Assembly: GCF_014174275.1 (NCBI RefSeq)
Contig: NZ_JABEQK010000002.1
Coordinates: 1 to 64,000, forward strand
DNA from: Gluconacetobacter takamatsuzukensis
Lineage (GTDB): Bacteria; Pseudomonadota; Alphaproteobacteria; Acetobacterales; Acetobacteraceae
Reading direction: 5' to 3'
Length of the DNA stretch: 64,000 bases
Shown here: piece after piece, positions 44,702-54,938 of the stretch
Layout: the number at the start of each line of letters is the position of its first letter
How positions within the stretch are numbered: the stretch's first letter is position 1
Made by a program: the position numbers and the translations under genes
The notes under the pieces: model-generated
What the model was told of the DNA's origin: nothing
What the model saw: the letters and a program-made list of their open reading frames with translations, nothing else
Database searches by the model: none

Positions 44702-46645
44702 TTACGCGGCGGGCGTGGCCGCCCGGCGCAGGTCGGGCGGCAGGGCTTCCTGCGCCAGCGCGGCCACGGCCGCGTCCAGCGGCAGGACCTCCTGCGCCGC
44801 GCCGCCGAGGCGGCGCATGGCCACCGTGCCCTCCTCGGCCTCCTTGCGGCCAACGACCAGGATCACCGGCACGCGCGCCAGGCTGTGCTCGCGCACCTTG
44901 GCGTTGATCTTGTCGCTGCGCACGTCGGTCTCGACCGTCAGGCCGGCCTGTTTCAGCGCCGCCGCCACCTGCTCGGCATAGGGTGCCGCGTCGGTGACGA
45001 TCGAGGCCACCACCACCTGCACCGGCGCCAGCCACAGCGGGAAGCGGCCCGCATACTGCTCGATCAGGATGCCCAGGAAGCGCTCGAACGAGCCCAGGAT
45101 GGCCCGGTGCAGCATCACCGGGCGGTGGCGGGCGCTGTCCTCGCCGATATAGCTGGCATCCAGCCGCTCGGGCAGCACGTAATCGACCTGCAACGTGCCG
45201 CACTGCCAGTCGCGGCCGATGGCGTCGCGCAGCACGAATTCCAGCTTCGGGCCGTAGAAGGCGCCCTCGCCGGGATTATATTCGTATTCCACGCCGGCCA
45301 GGCGGCAGGCCTCGATCAGCGCGCCCTCGGCCTTGTCCCAGGTCTCGTCGGTGCCGGCGCGCTGCTCGGGCCGGTCGGCGAACTTCACGCGGAAGCTCTC
45401 GAAGCCCAGGTCGGCATAGACTTCGGCCAGCATGCGCACGAAGCGCGCGGTCTCGGCCGCGATCTGGTCGTCGGTGCAGAAGATGTGCGCGTCGTCCTGG
45501 GTGAAGGAGCGCACGCGCATGATGCCGTGCAGCGCGCCCGAGGGCTCGTAGCGATGGCAGGCGCCGAATTCGGCCATGCGCAGCGGCAGCTCGCGGTACG
45601 AGCGCAGGCCGTGGCGGAAGATCTGCACGTGGCACGGGCAGTTCATCGGCTTCAGGGCGAGGGTCTTGTCCTCGTCCTCGACGGTCGCGACGAACATGTG
45701 CTCGCGATATTTGTCCCAGTGGCCCGAGGCCTCCCACAGCGCGCGGTCGACCAGCTGCGGGGTGCGGACTTCCTCGTACCCGCCGCGGATCTGGGCGCGG
45801 CGCATATAGTCCTGCAACGCGGTGTAGATCCGCCAGCCCTTGGCGTGCCAGAAGATCGAGCCCACGGCCTCTTCCTGGATGTGGAACAGGTCCATCTCGC
45901 GGCCGATGCGGCGATGGTCGCGGCGCTCGGCTTCCTCCAGCCGGTGCAGGTGGGCATCCAGCTCCTTCTGGTCGCGCCAGGCGGTGCCGTAGATGCGGGT
46001 CAGCATCGGGTTGCGATGGTCGCCGCGCCAGTAGGCGCCGGCTACCTTCATCAGCTTGAAGGCGGTGCCGATATCGCCGGTGCCGCGCATGTGGGGCCCA
46101 CGGCACAGGTCCAGCCATTCGCCCTGGCGGTAGATCGAGATCGGCTCGCTCTCGGGCAGGTCGCGGATCAGCTCGGCCTTGAAGCGCTCGCCTTTCGCCT
46201 CGAAGAAGCGGATGGCCTCGTCACGGGGCCAGACTTCGCGCTGGAAGGGGGCGTTGGCGGCCACGATCTCGCGCATGCGGGCCTCGATGGCCGCGAAATC
46301 CTCGGGCGAGAAGGGCTCGTTGCGATAGAAATCGTAATAGAAGCCGTTTTCGATCGACGGGCCGATCGTGACCTGGGTGCCGGGCCACAGCGACTGCACC
46401 GCCTCGGCCAGCACATGGGCGGCGTCGTGGCGGATCATCTCCAGCGCCGCATCGTCCTTGCGGGTGATGAAGCGCACCGAGGCGTCGTGCGCAATCTCGC
46501 GCGACAGGTCCATCTCGGCGCCGTCGACGACCATCGCCAGGGCGGCGCGGGCCAGGCCGGGCCCGATGGACGCCGCCACCGTCGTCCCCGTCACCGGCCC
46601 GTCGAAATGGCGAACGGATCCGTCAGGCAGGGTGATGGCAGGCAT
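44702..46645 (-). CDS. thrS: Threonyl-tRNA synthetase
   Basis: ThrRS charges tRNA-Thr and edits mischarged Ser. The 647-residue protein has the TGS domain (1-60), the editing domain with H73-x3-H77, the class-II catalytic core (motif 2 [14 protein letters not shown], zinc Cys in MNCPCHVQ) and the anticodon-binding domain at the end. It is followed by infC, a common pairing, and preceded by a GT9 gene on the same strand only 41 bases upstream. The ribosome site (GGAG) is 11 bases before the ATG. Confidence 0.96.
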   Translation of the reverse strand: MPAITLPDGSVRHFDGPVTGTTVAASIGPGLARAALAMVVDGAEMDLSREIAHDASVRFITRKDDAALEMIRHDAAHVLAEAVQSLWPGTQVTIGPSIENGFYYDFYRNEPFSPEDFAAIEARMREIVAANAPFQREVWPRDEAIRFFEAKGERFKAELIRDLPESEPISIYRQGEWLDLCRGPHMRGTGDIGTAFKLMKVAGAYWRGDHRNPMLTRIYGTAWRDQKELDAHLHRLEEAERRDHRRIGREMDLFHIQEEAVGSIFWHAKGWRIYTALQDYMRRAQIRGGYEEVRTPQLVDRALWEASGHWDKYREHMFVATVEDEDKTLALKPMNCPCHVQIFRHGLRSYRELPLRMAEFGACHRYEPSGALHGIMRVRSFTQDDAHIFCTDDQIAAETARFVRMLAEVYADLGFESFRVKFADRPEQRAGTDETWDKAEGALIEACRLAGVEYEYNPGEGAFYGPKLEFVLRDAIGRDWQCGTLQVDYVLPERLDASYIGEDSARHRPVMLHRAILGSFERFLGILIEQYAGRFPLWLAPVQVVVASIVTDAAPYAEQVAAALKQAGLTVETDVRSDKINAKVREHSLARVPVILVVGRKEAEEGTVAMRRLGGAAQEVLPLDAAVAALAQEALPPDLRRAATPAA

Positions 46646-46686
46646 GATGTCGATGCTCCGATAAACAGGAAGAGCCTGTAATGGCG

Positions 46687-47589
46687 TCAGGCGACCGAGG
46701 CCGCAACCCTATCCACGCCCAGAAGGGCCAGATCGTCAACGCGCAGCACCCGTACCTGGCCCGCGACCCGGCCCTGCGGCGCGGTGCGGGCCGGGTCGCT
46801 GTCGCGCGAGAACAGGACCGTGGCGGGGCAGCCCATGGCGGCGGCCAGGTGCATGGGCCCGGTATCGTTGCCCACCGCCAGCGCCGCGCGGGCGGCCAGC
46901 CCGGCCAGGTCGGCGAGGCTGGTGCGGCCCGTCAGGTCCACGGCTTCGGGGCAGGCGGCGCGGATGGTGGCGGCCAGGGCGGATTCGCCCGCCGTGCCGA
47001 CCACGACCGGCGTCAGCCCCCGCGCGGCCAGCTGGCGGGCCAGCGCGCCGAACCGCTCGGCCGGCCAGCGCTTGGCCGGCCGGTGGGGGGCCGCGCCGGG
47101 CACCAGCAGGGCATAGGGGCCCGGCAGCACCGGGCCGCCCCCGGCGAGCCAGGACAGGTCGGGGTCGGGGACATGGTCGATCCCGGCCCGGCGCAATTGG
47201 TCGCGCTGGCGGGCGCGGGTGTGCATGAAGTCGCGCTGCGGATTGTCGTGCGGCCAGCAGGCGCCGGCCGCGATGCCCGACCAGCGCGGGCGGCCGGCCA
47301 GCCGGAAATAGCGCGAGGAGCGGCCGGAGGTCTGGAGGTCGTACACCGCATCGAAGCCGGTTATCAGCCGGCGCAGGCGCATCAGGCCGCGCAGGTCGCG
47401 CCAGGCGGGCCGGGAATCGACCGCCACATGGTCGAACCAGGGGGCGGATTCCATCAGCGCCGCGAAGGGCGCGGTGGTCAGGAGCGTGATTTCGGCATCG
47501 GGATAGCGGGCGCGGATGGCCGCGAAGGGCGCGAAGGCCAGGACGAGGTCGCCCAGCGCCCCAAGCTTGATCACGAGAACGCGCATCAT
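46687..47589 (-). CDS. Glycosyltransferase family 9 (LPS heptosyltransferase-like)
   Basis: The 300-residue protein matches GT9: [21 protein letters not shown] at the N-terminus and the nucleotide-sugar site [23 protein letters not shown] near residue 245. GT9 enzymes add heptose or related sugars to lipopolysaccharide core on the cytosolic face. The exact sugar is not evident. It lies upstream of thrS, probably in the same transcript, with a hairpin-rich leader before it. Confidence 0.9.
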   Translation of the reverse strand: MMRVLVIKLGALGDLVLAFAPFAAIRARYPDAEITLLTTAPFAALMESAPWFDHVAVDSRPAWRDLRGLMRLRRLITGFDAVYDLQTSGRSSRYFRLAGRPRWSGIAAGACWPHDNPQRDFMHTRARQRDQLRRAGIDHVPDPDLSWLAGGGPVLPGPYALLVPGAAPHRPAKRWPAERFGALARQLAARGLTPVVVGTAGESALAATIRAACPEAVDLTGRTSLADLAGLAARAALAVGNDTGPMHLAAAMGCPATVLFSRDSDPARTAPQGRVAGQVRVLRVDDLALLGVDRVAASVA

Positions 47590-47694
47590 CCGCCCTGATT
47601 AATCCAGAACGTCCAGGATGCAAACAGCACCTGCCCGCATCATGTGCGGCAAGGCGAACCGGAGGGGAGCGGGGGGAAGAAAACGGGGGGATAG

Positions 47695-47885
47695 CCCGGT
47701 GCCGCCCCCGGAACCGACGTAGGTCGGTCACAGGCAGGGCGGCACCGGGAAAAGGGACGGCAGCGAGCGCACGCCCTTCTTCATGAAGGTTTCCGTTTCT
47801 TCTTGATTCTTCTTGTTCTTCTATCTTCTTGGAGGCGCTTTGGCCCCTTGACCCTCTCTATACCCCCGGTCGATGGCCGTGTCGA
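47695..47885 (-). ncRNA. Putative leader RNA or small RNA before the GT9-thrS-infC genes
   Basis: On the minus strand a sigma-70-like promoter is visible: -35 TCGACA (47880-47885), 17-base spacer, -10 TATAGA (47857-47862). The transcript would be A/G-rich (AAGAAGATAGAAGAACAAG) and end in a strong hairpin with 13-bp arms CCCGGTGCCGCCC/GGGCGGCACCGGG (47695-47707 and 47737-47749), enclosing a small ACCGAC/GTCGGT stem, then a C/T-rich run. It includes an 18-codon frame MKKGVRSLPSLFPVPPCL. The RNA could be a leader that controls the downstream GT9 gene or a free small RNA. This is a prediction from layout only. Confidence 0.4.
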
Positions 47886-47890
47886 TGTTA

Positions 47891-47917
47891 CACGATCACA
47901 TATCACGCGATCGTGAT
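47891..47917. promoter_or_regulatory. Palindromic operator candidate before GT4 gene
   Basis: Nested inverted repeats are seen: CACGATC (47891-47897) with GATCGTG (47909-47915), and ATCACG (47902-47907) with CGTGAT (47912-47917). They overlap the possible leftward promoter and precede the GT4 gene by about 70 bases, so a regulator could act on both. Confidence 0.4.
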
Positions 47918-47982
47918 AATTGGCGCGCAGGGCGGGCCTCCGGCCGATGCGCGGCCGGTTCATTCATGCTAGACAGGCCTTC

Positions 47983-49254
47983 ATGGACATGCCTGTCGCC
48001 CGCCCTGTCATTCTTCAGGTCCTGCCCGCGCTCGATGCCGGCGGGATCGAACAGGGCACGGTCGACATGGCGCAGGCCGTCACGCAGGCCGGGGGCGTGG
48101 CGCTGGCGGCCTGTTTCGGCGGGCGCATGCTGCCGCGCCTGACCTATGCCGGGGGTATCCATGTGCCGCTGGACCTGCGGCCCAAGAACCCGGTCTCGAT
48201 CCTGCTCAATGCGCGGCGGCTGGCGCGGGTGATCCGCGAGCGGGGGGTGCATCTGGTCCATGCGCGTTCGCGCGCGCCGGGCTGGTCGGCGGCGCTGGCC
48301 TGCCGGATGACCGGCGTGCCACTGGTGACGACCTGGCATGGCGTGTACAGCGAGAACGTGCCGGGCAAGCGGCGCTATAATGCCGTCATGGCCTCCGGAA
48401 GGCGGGTGATCGCCGTCAGCGCCTTCATCGCGCGGCGGCTGGCCCGCGACTATCGCGTGGGGCCCGACCGGCTGCGCGTGATCCCGCGCGGGGCCGACAC
48501 CGCGCGTTTCGACCCCGCCACGGTGCGCGGGCCCCGCATGCAGGCGCTGGCCGACCAGTGGGGCCTGCCCGAGGGTGCCGCGATCGTCATGCTGCCGGGC
48601 CGGCTGACCCGCTGGAAGGGCCAGGCCCTACTGCTGGAGGCGCTGACCCGGCTGGATGCCCAGGGCGGCGGCGAGCGGCCATGGGCCTGCGTCTTCGTCG
48701 GCCCTGCCCGCCGGCGCGACCGGTTCGGCGACAGCCTGAAGCAGATGGCCCAGGCCCATCCGGCCCTGCGCGGGCGGGTGTTCTTTGCCGGCCATTGCGC
48801 CGACATGCCGGCGGCGCTGGCGATGGCCGACGTGGTGGTGGTGCCCTCGCTGGAGCCCGAACCGTTCGGCCGGGTGGTGGTCGAGGCCCAGGCGATGGGC
48901 CGCCCGGTCGTGGTCGCTGCCCACGGCGCGGCGATGGAAACGGTGGTGGACGGGCAGACCGGCCTGCTGGTGCCGCCCGGCGACGCCGACGCGCTGGCGG
49001 CGGCGATCGGCACCATGCTGCGCCTGACGCCCGACGAGGCCACGGCCCTGGGCGCCGCCGCCCGCGCCCATGTGCTGGCCCGCTATACCACGCAGGCGAT
49101 GCAGCAGGCGACGCTGGCGGTGTATGACGAAATCCTGGGCTCCAGCCTGGCCGACTGGTTCGCCTGGCAGGTGGCGCAGGTCGGGCCCGACGCCGAGCCC
49201 GTTCACGACATGGACCCCTTGCAGGAAGCGATCCTACACACCGATGCCCAATGA
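47983..49254 (+). CDS. Glycosyltransferase family 4
   Basis: This 423-residue GT4 (GT-B fold) transferase has the N-terminal LQVLPALDAGGIEQGTVD acceptor-side loop and the C-terminal donor motif E-P-F-G-R-V-V-V-E-A-Q-A-M-G-R-P (E-x7-E pattern) near residue 305. Such enzymes build LPS or capsule glycans with nucleotide sugars. The start at 47983 is the first Met in a sensible context; 47989 is also possible. The next small gene overlaps its end by 11 bases. Confidence 0.9.
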   Translation: MDMPVARPVILQVLPALDAGGIEQGTVDMAQAVTQAGGVALAACFGGRMLPRLTYAGGIHVPLDLRPKNPVSILLNARRLARVIRERGVHLVHARSRAPGWSAALACRMTGVPLVTTWHGVYSENVPGKRRYNAVMASGRRVIAVSAFIARRLARDYRVGPDRLRVIPRGADTARFDPATVRGPRMQALADQWGLPEGAAIVMLPGRLTRWKGQALLLEALTRLDAQGGGERPWACVFVGPARRRDRFGDSLKQMAQAHPALRGRVFFAGHCADMPAALAMADVVVVPSLEPEPFGRVVVEAQAMGRPVVVAAHGAAMETVVDGQTGLLVPPGDADALAAAIGTMLRLTPDEATALGAAARAHVLARYTTQAMQQATLAVYDEILGSSLADWFAWQVAQVGPDAEPVHDMDPLQEAILHTDAQ

Positions 49255-49489
49255 TCCGTTCCGCACTGCCCCGCAGCCCAGGCCCCCCGCGTCGCGCGTG
49301 GTGTCATGGACCCAGAGTGCCGCCCTGTTCTGCTTCGGCGCCAGCATCCTGCTGGAAGTCGGGCAGTCGCAATGGCACTGGCCGCTGCTGGGCCGGGGCT
49401 GGCCCATCCTGGGGCTGGATATCGCCGGCGCGCTGCTGATGGCGGCGTCGCTGGTCCTGTTGTTTGCTGCGCGCCGCCGCGGCCGCTGA
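49244..49489 (+). CDS. Small two-span membrane protein
   Basis: The 81-residue product has two hydrophobic segments (about 24-40 and 55-75) with a short loop between them and a basic C-terminus. It overlaps the GT4 gene by 11 bases and precedes another small gene. The function is unknown; the regular hydrophobic pattern and the tight spacing support a real gene. The ribosome site is poor. Confidence 0.6.
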   Translation: MPNDPFRTAPQPRPPASRVVSWTQSAALFCFGASILLEVGQSQWHWPLLGRGWPILGLDIAGALLMAASLVLLFAARRRGR

Positions 49490-49512
49490 CCTTTCCGATA
49501 CGGACCATTGTC

Positions 49513-49722
49513 ATGACCGACTCCTCCCCTCCCCCGCTGACCAAGGCCGAGAAGGCCGAGATCGCGCGGCAGGAGCGCCTGGCGCGCGAGGCCGCGGCCC
49601 TGCGGGCCAACCTGCGCCGCCGCAAGCAGCAATCGCGCGCCCGCGCCGATAGCGGCGAGGCCGACGCCCCCGCCCCTGCCGCCTCTGCCTCGGCCGGGGA
49701 CACGACAAACCGCGCGAGTTGA
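49513..49722 (+). CDS. Small charged helical protein, unknown function
   Basis: This 69-residue protein has a long Lys/Glu/Arg-rich helix (about residues 10-45, [28 protein letters not shown] is only partly quoted here by its first and last turns), then an Ala-rich disordered tail. No known domain. It starts 24 bases after the preceding small gene and ends shortly before dcd, so it may ride in the same transcript. Confidence 0.6.
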   Translation: MTDSSPPPLTKAEKAEIARQERLAREAAALRANLRRRKQQSRARADSGEADAPAPAASASAGDTTNRAS

Positions 49723-49807
49723 TTGCGGTCGGGGCCGGCCTTCGCTAGTGGTCTGGGCAGATACGGGAGGAGATTCGCCCCCCTCCGCGCGACGCAAGGG
49801 ACCGCAC

Positions 49808-50362
49808 ATGCCCATTATGCCCGACAGCTGGATCCGACGCATGGCCTCGGAGGCCGGGATGATCGAACCCTTCGTGGAACAGCAGAAGCGCGAGGGCGTG
49901 ATTTCCTACGGCCTGTCCTCCTACGGCTACGACGCGCGGGTGGCCGAGGAATTCAAGATCTTCACCGATGTCGACAACGCCATCGTCGACCCCAAGGATT
50001 TCGCGGCCAACAGCTTCGTCACCCGCACGGGGCCGGTCTGCATCATCCCGCCCAACAGTTTCGCGCTGGCGCACACGATCGAATATTTCCGCATTCCGCG
50101 CGATACGCTGGTGGTCTGCCTGGGCAAGTCGACCTATGCCCGCTGCGGCATCATCGTGAACGTCACCCCGCTGGAGCCCGAATGGGAGGGGCAGGTGACG
50201 ATCGAGATCAGCAACACCACCCCGCTGCCCGCGCGCATCTACGCCAACGAAGGCATCTGCCAGTTCCTGTTCTTCCAGGGTGCCTCGCCCTGCGAGGTCA
50301 GCTATGCCGACCGCGCCGGCAAGTATATGGGCCAGCGCGGCGTCGCCACCCCCCGGATGTAG
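49808..50362 (+). CDS. dcd: dCTP deaminase
   Basis: Dcd converts dCTP to dUTP, the main source of dUMP for thymidylate. The 184-residue trimeric enzyme is recognised by [39 protein letters not shown] (catalytic E in the last part) and QFLFF near the end. The length is normal. The ATG at 49808 is chosen over an open upstream extension on family grounds. It is 10 bases from murA on the same strand. Confidence 0.95.
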   Translation: MPIMPDSWIRRMASEAGMIEPFVEQQKREGVISYGLSSYGYDARVAEEFKIFTDVDNAIVDPKDFAANSFVTRTGPVCIIPPNSFALAHTIEYFRIPRDTLVVCLGKSTYARCGIIVNVTPLEPEWEGQVTIEISNTTPLPARIYANEGICQFLFFQGASPCEVSYADRAGKYMGQRGVATPRM

Positions 50363-50372
50363 GACACCCGCC

Positions 50373-51635
<1,263 letters not shown>

Positions 51636-51758
51636 TACCCCGCCCTCGCCAGATCGCAGACCGGCGGAAGACCGTGCGTTCCGACGGCGGATCGCGCGGA
51701 GGCAGGCGCCATGGCATGCCGCCGCGCAGTATCATGCGTTCTTTCCGGTAGACCGACG

Positions 51759-52325
51759 ATGCAGAGTTCCCCCATCCGATCCCGGCTTCATGCAGCCACC
51801 CGGTCCCGCCACGCCATTCTCGATACCTGCGTCGGGCCGATCGAAAGCGCCGCGGCCTATCGCGCCTATCTTTCCGGGATCGCTGCTTTCCGTTTCGGTG
51901 CCGAGCAGGCGCTGCGAACGGCGCCATGGCCCGGGATACTCCGGTCCTGGACGTTCAAGGAACTTGCCCCCCTGCTGATGCGGGATCTGGACGACCTCGC
52001 GATTCCGCTGCCCGTCCCGGTCGCCATGCCGCCCCCGGACAGCACGGCGGCTACGATGGGCATGCTCTACGTCCTGGAGGGATCGGCCCTGGGCGCGCGC
52101 ATTCTGCGCCGGCAGGCCGCCGACCACGGATTCACGGAAACCCACGGTGCACGGCATCTGGCCGCGCAGGCAGGCGATCCGTCCAGATGGCGGGAGTTCG
52201 TGCATCGTCTCGAACAGTTGCCCGCCGATTCGGTCGCTGCGGACCGCGCTGCTCTCCAGACATTCGATTCCGCCATTCTTGCCATGCAGACGGTCGCCAC
52301 GTGCCAGATTCAGAAAAACTCATGA
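51759..52325 (+). CDS. bphO: Biliverdin-forming heme oxygenase
   Basis: BphO opens heme to biliverdin, the chromophore of bacterial phytochromes. The 188-residue protein has the family opening LHAATRSRHAILD with proximal H18, and the distal-helix GMLYVLEGSALGARIL segment (glycine-rich, over the heme). Its stop overlaps the phytochrome start by four bases (ATGA), the classic bphO-bphP coupling. The ribosome site is weak. Confidence 0.92.
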   Translation: MQSSPIRSRLHAATRSRHAILDTCVGPIESAAAYRAYLSGIAAFRFGAEQALRTAPWPGILRSWTFKELAPLLMRDLDDLAIPLPVPVAMPPPDSTAATMGMLYVLEGSALGARILRRQAADHGFTETHGARHLAAQAGDPSRWREFVHRLEQLPADSVAADRAALQTFDSAILAMQTVATCQIQKNS

Positions 52326-54895
52326 CAGGAAAAGACGGTGAACAGACTGTCTTCGGCCAGGCGGACCTGACGAACTGCGATCGGGAGCCCATCCACATTC
52401 CCGCCAGCATCCAGCCCACGGGATGCGTGATGGTGTTCGCGGAAAACGGTCGCAGCCTCGTCAGATTTTCCAGGAACGTCGCGGACTTCATGAAGCGATC
52501 CGCTCTGCGCCTGGGCATGTCCCTGGAGGAGTGTGTCGGGCAGGACGCCGCCGCACGCATTCTCACGCTGGCGGGTACGGAGGATACCACCTCGCCGGAA
52601 ATCGCCTTCGACGTCGCCTTTCCCGGCCACCAACGGCGGGACATCGCGGTTCATCGGGCGGCCGATACCATCATCATTGAATTCGAGGATGCGACACCGC
52701 CGCAACTGCATGCCCGCCTGTCCGTCAGGCAGCGGCGGCTGCTGGAATGCGCACGCGACCCGGAGGACCTTCTGTCGATGCTGCGTGACGTCGCGGTGTC
52801 GATGCGCCAGATGTTCGGCTACGACCGTGTCATGGTGTACCGCTTCGCGCCTGACTGGTCCGGCCAGGTCATCGTCGAAGATCGCAGGGACGACCTCGAA
52901 AGCTTCCTCGGACAGCATTTTCCCAGCAGCGACATTCCCGCCCAGGCGAGGGAACTTTACAGGCGGTCCCCGATCCGCGTCATAGGCGACGCCCACTATC
53001 AGGCCGTTCCACTCATCGAAAAACCGGGCATCGCGCCGCTGGACATGTCGTTCATGCATCTGCGCGCCGTTTCGCCCATCCATTGCGAATATCTGCTCAA
53101 TATGGGCGTCCATGCCTCCATGTCGGTCTCGCTGATCGTCGATGGCAGGCTGTGGGGGCTGATCGCCTGTCATCATTACAGCCCACGGGTCCTGTTCATG
53201 GCGGAGCGGATCGCGGCGAAAATGATCGGGGCGTTCATCGGTCTGCAAACGGTTTCCCTGCACCGGTCGCAGCGCCTCAGCCTCAGCCAGGCTGCGCACC
53301 GCTTTCTGTCCCGCTTCCTGCACGACATGCCCGATACCCTCGATCTGCTTCCCCGTGCGCGCGAGCATCTTCCCGGCCTTCCGGAGATCATTTCCTGCGA
53401 CGGCAGCGGGGTCCTGACCGACCAGGGCTGGGTCTCGGTCGGGCTCGCCCTTTCCGAAGCCGATGTCAGGACGCTCGTGGCTCATGCCGGCACCGCCGCC
53501 AGCAATCAGATCTGGCAGAGCGAATGGCTGGCGCGGGACTGTCCGGCGCTGCCGCCGTCCGATCTCTGCGGGGCCATGATCATTCCCTTCTCGCCGGAAC
53601 AGGACGATTGCCTGGTCCTCTTCCGGCGGGAGATGGTGCAGACGGTCGTCTGGGGCGGCGACCCCGCCAAGACCTACAGCACGGGCCCGCACGGCATACG
53701 CCTGACGCCGCACCGCAGTTTTGAAATCTGGACCGAGGAGGTCCGGCACCAGTCATCCATCTGGTCGGCAAGCGATTGCGAACTCGCTTCCCTGTTCCGT
53801 TCGGAACTGGTGGAGATCGCCGCGCGATCGAGCTGGATGAAATTGCAGGAAAGCCTCATCGCGGACAGAACGCAGCGCATCGTCAACGATGAACTCAACC
53901 ATCGGGTCAAGAACGTGCTGGCGGTCGTGGGCTCTCTCCTCGGCCGCCTGCCGCCGCAGCAGACCAGCGCCGCCGACTATCGGGAAAGCATCCAGGGCCG
54001 CATCCAGGCCCTGGCCAACGCCCATGATCTTGCCGTCGGCACGACGACCGATGCTTCCCTGCGGCACCTCCTGGCCACGGAAACGGCGCCCTACGCGTCG
54101 GGTGAAGGCAAGATCGTCCTGACCGGTCCCGATATCCGCCTGACGGAAAAGGCCCTGACCCCGCTCGCCCTGCTGTTTCACGAATTGACGACCAACGCCG
54201 CCAAATACGGCGCCCTTTCCACGCCGTCAGGCCGGCTGAGCGTCAGGTGGACGCATGATGCCCTGTCGGGAACATGCGCGATCCAGTGGCAGGAGCGCGA
54301 CGGGCCGCTTGTCCAGACGCCGCACCGCTCCGGCTTCGGCAGCCTGCTGATCGATCGTGCCATCAGCCATGACCTGCAAGGCACGACCCGGCGCTCTTTC
54401 GATCCCGAGGGGGTCTATGTCGAGATCAGCCTGCCCGCGGCCACCGTCATGGTGGTCCCGGCGGACGCGGACAGACCGCCCGCACCTTCGCAAAAGCCCG
54501 TCCCCGCAGCCTCCGGGCGCCCGCAGGACCTGCTCCGCGACAGGAACATCCTGATCCTGGAAGACGAATTCCTGATTGCGGCGGATCTGGAATACACCCT
54601 CCAGTCTCAAATCCAGGCACATGCCTTCATCGCGCCGGACATCCGGACGGCCCTGGACCTGCTGAAAACGCAGACGATCGACCTCGCCCTTCTGGACATG
54701 AATGTTCAGGGCGTCACGTCCACGCCTGTCGCCGCCGATCTGGCGGCACGAGGCATCCCGTTTGCGTTCGCCACTGGGTACGGAAAGGAAAAGTCCTTGT
54801 CACCATCCTTTTCCGATGTGCCGATTCTGGAGAAACCCTATGCACCGGCCGAGGCCGTTTCGATCCTTGCCGCCCTGATGACCGAACACGCCTGA
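52322..54895 (+). CDS. bphP: Bacteriophytochrome HWE kinase with C-terminal receiver
   Basis: This 857-residue red/far-red light sensor has PAS (1-125), GAF (135-310) and PHY (320-500) domains. Biliverdin should attach to C19 (LTNCDREPIHIP) and sit under D204-I-P in the GAF domain. The output is an HWE/HisKA_2 kinase with H527 (DELNHRVKNVL), followed by a receiver domain (about 745-855, with LLDMNVQG carrying the phospho-acceptor Asp). The PHY tongue reads P463-H-R-S-F where most phytochromes have PRxSF: the Arg that contacts the GAF Asp is His. Heme oxygenase lies directly upstream. Light control of a non-phototrophic acetic acid bacterium is notable. Confidence 0.93.
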   Translation: MTGKDGEQTVFGQADLTNCDREPIHIPASIQPTGCVMVFAENGRSLVRFSRNVADFMKRSALRLGMSLEECVGQDAAARILTLAGTEDTTSPEIAFDVAFPGHQRRDIAVHRAADTIIIEFEDATPPQLHARLSVRQRRLLECARDPEDLLSMLRDVAVSMRQMFGYDRVMVYRFAPDWSGQVIVEDRRDDLESFLGQHFPSSDIPAQARELYRRSPIRVIGDAHYQAVPLIEKPGIAPLDMSFMHLRAVSPIHCEYLLNMGVHASMSVSLIVDGRLWGLIACHHYSPRVLFMAERIAAKMIGAFIGLQTVSLHRSQRLSLSQAAHRFLSRFLHDMPDTLDLLPRAREHLPGLPEIISCDGSGVLTDQGWVSVGLALSEADVRTLVAHAGTAASNQIWQSEWLARDCPALPPSDLCGAMIIPFSPEQDDCLVLFRREMVQTVVWGGDPAKTYSTGPHGIRLTPHRSFEIWTEEVRHQSSIWSASDCELASLFRSELVEIAARSSWMKLQESLIADRTQRIVNDELNHRVKNVLAVVGSLLGRLPPQQTSAADYRESIQGRIQALANAHDLAVGTTTDASLRHLLATETAPYASGEGKIVLTGPDIRLTEKALTPLALLFHELTTNAAKYGALSTPSGRLSVRWTHDALSGTCAIQWQERDGPLVQTPHRSGFGSLLIDRAISHDLQGTTRRSFDPEGVYVEISLPAATVMVVPADADRPPAPSQKPVPAASGRPQDLLRDRNILILEDEFLIAADLEYTLQSQIQAHAFIAPDIRTALDLLKTQTIDLALLDMNVQGVTSTPVAADLAARGIPFAFATGYGKEKSLSPSFSDVPILEKPYAPAEAVSILAALMTEHA

Positions 54896-54938
54896 GACCG
54901 GAAGGGCAGATCGGCCATATGCCCGGCAGAAAGGCCGG

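Larger units (their letters stand above)
47590..47982. other. Divergent intergenic region, GT9 and GT4 genes
   Basis: This 393-base region separates the GT9 (leftward) and GT4 (rightward) genes. It contains a possible leftward promoter with a leader RNA or small RNA, a purine/pyrimidine-biased tract (about 47785-47835) and a palindromic site near 47891-47917. A Lys/Arg-rich 60-codon minus-strand frame (47781-47963) is present but has rare AGA codons and no ribosome site, so it is left out. Confidence 0.45.

Noticed and set aside
47781-47963. 60-codon Lys/Arg-rich minus-strand frame
   Set aside because: It uses AGA codons that are rare here, has no ribosome site and overlaps a promoter-like and hairpin-rich leader; a non-coding RNA fits better.
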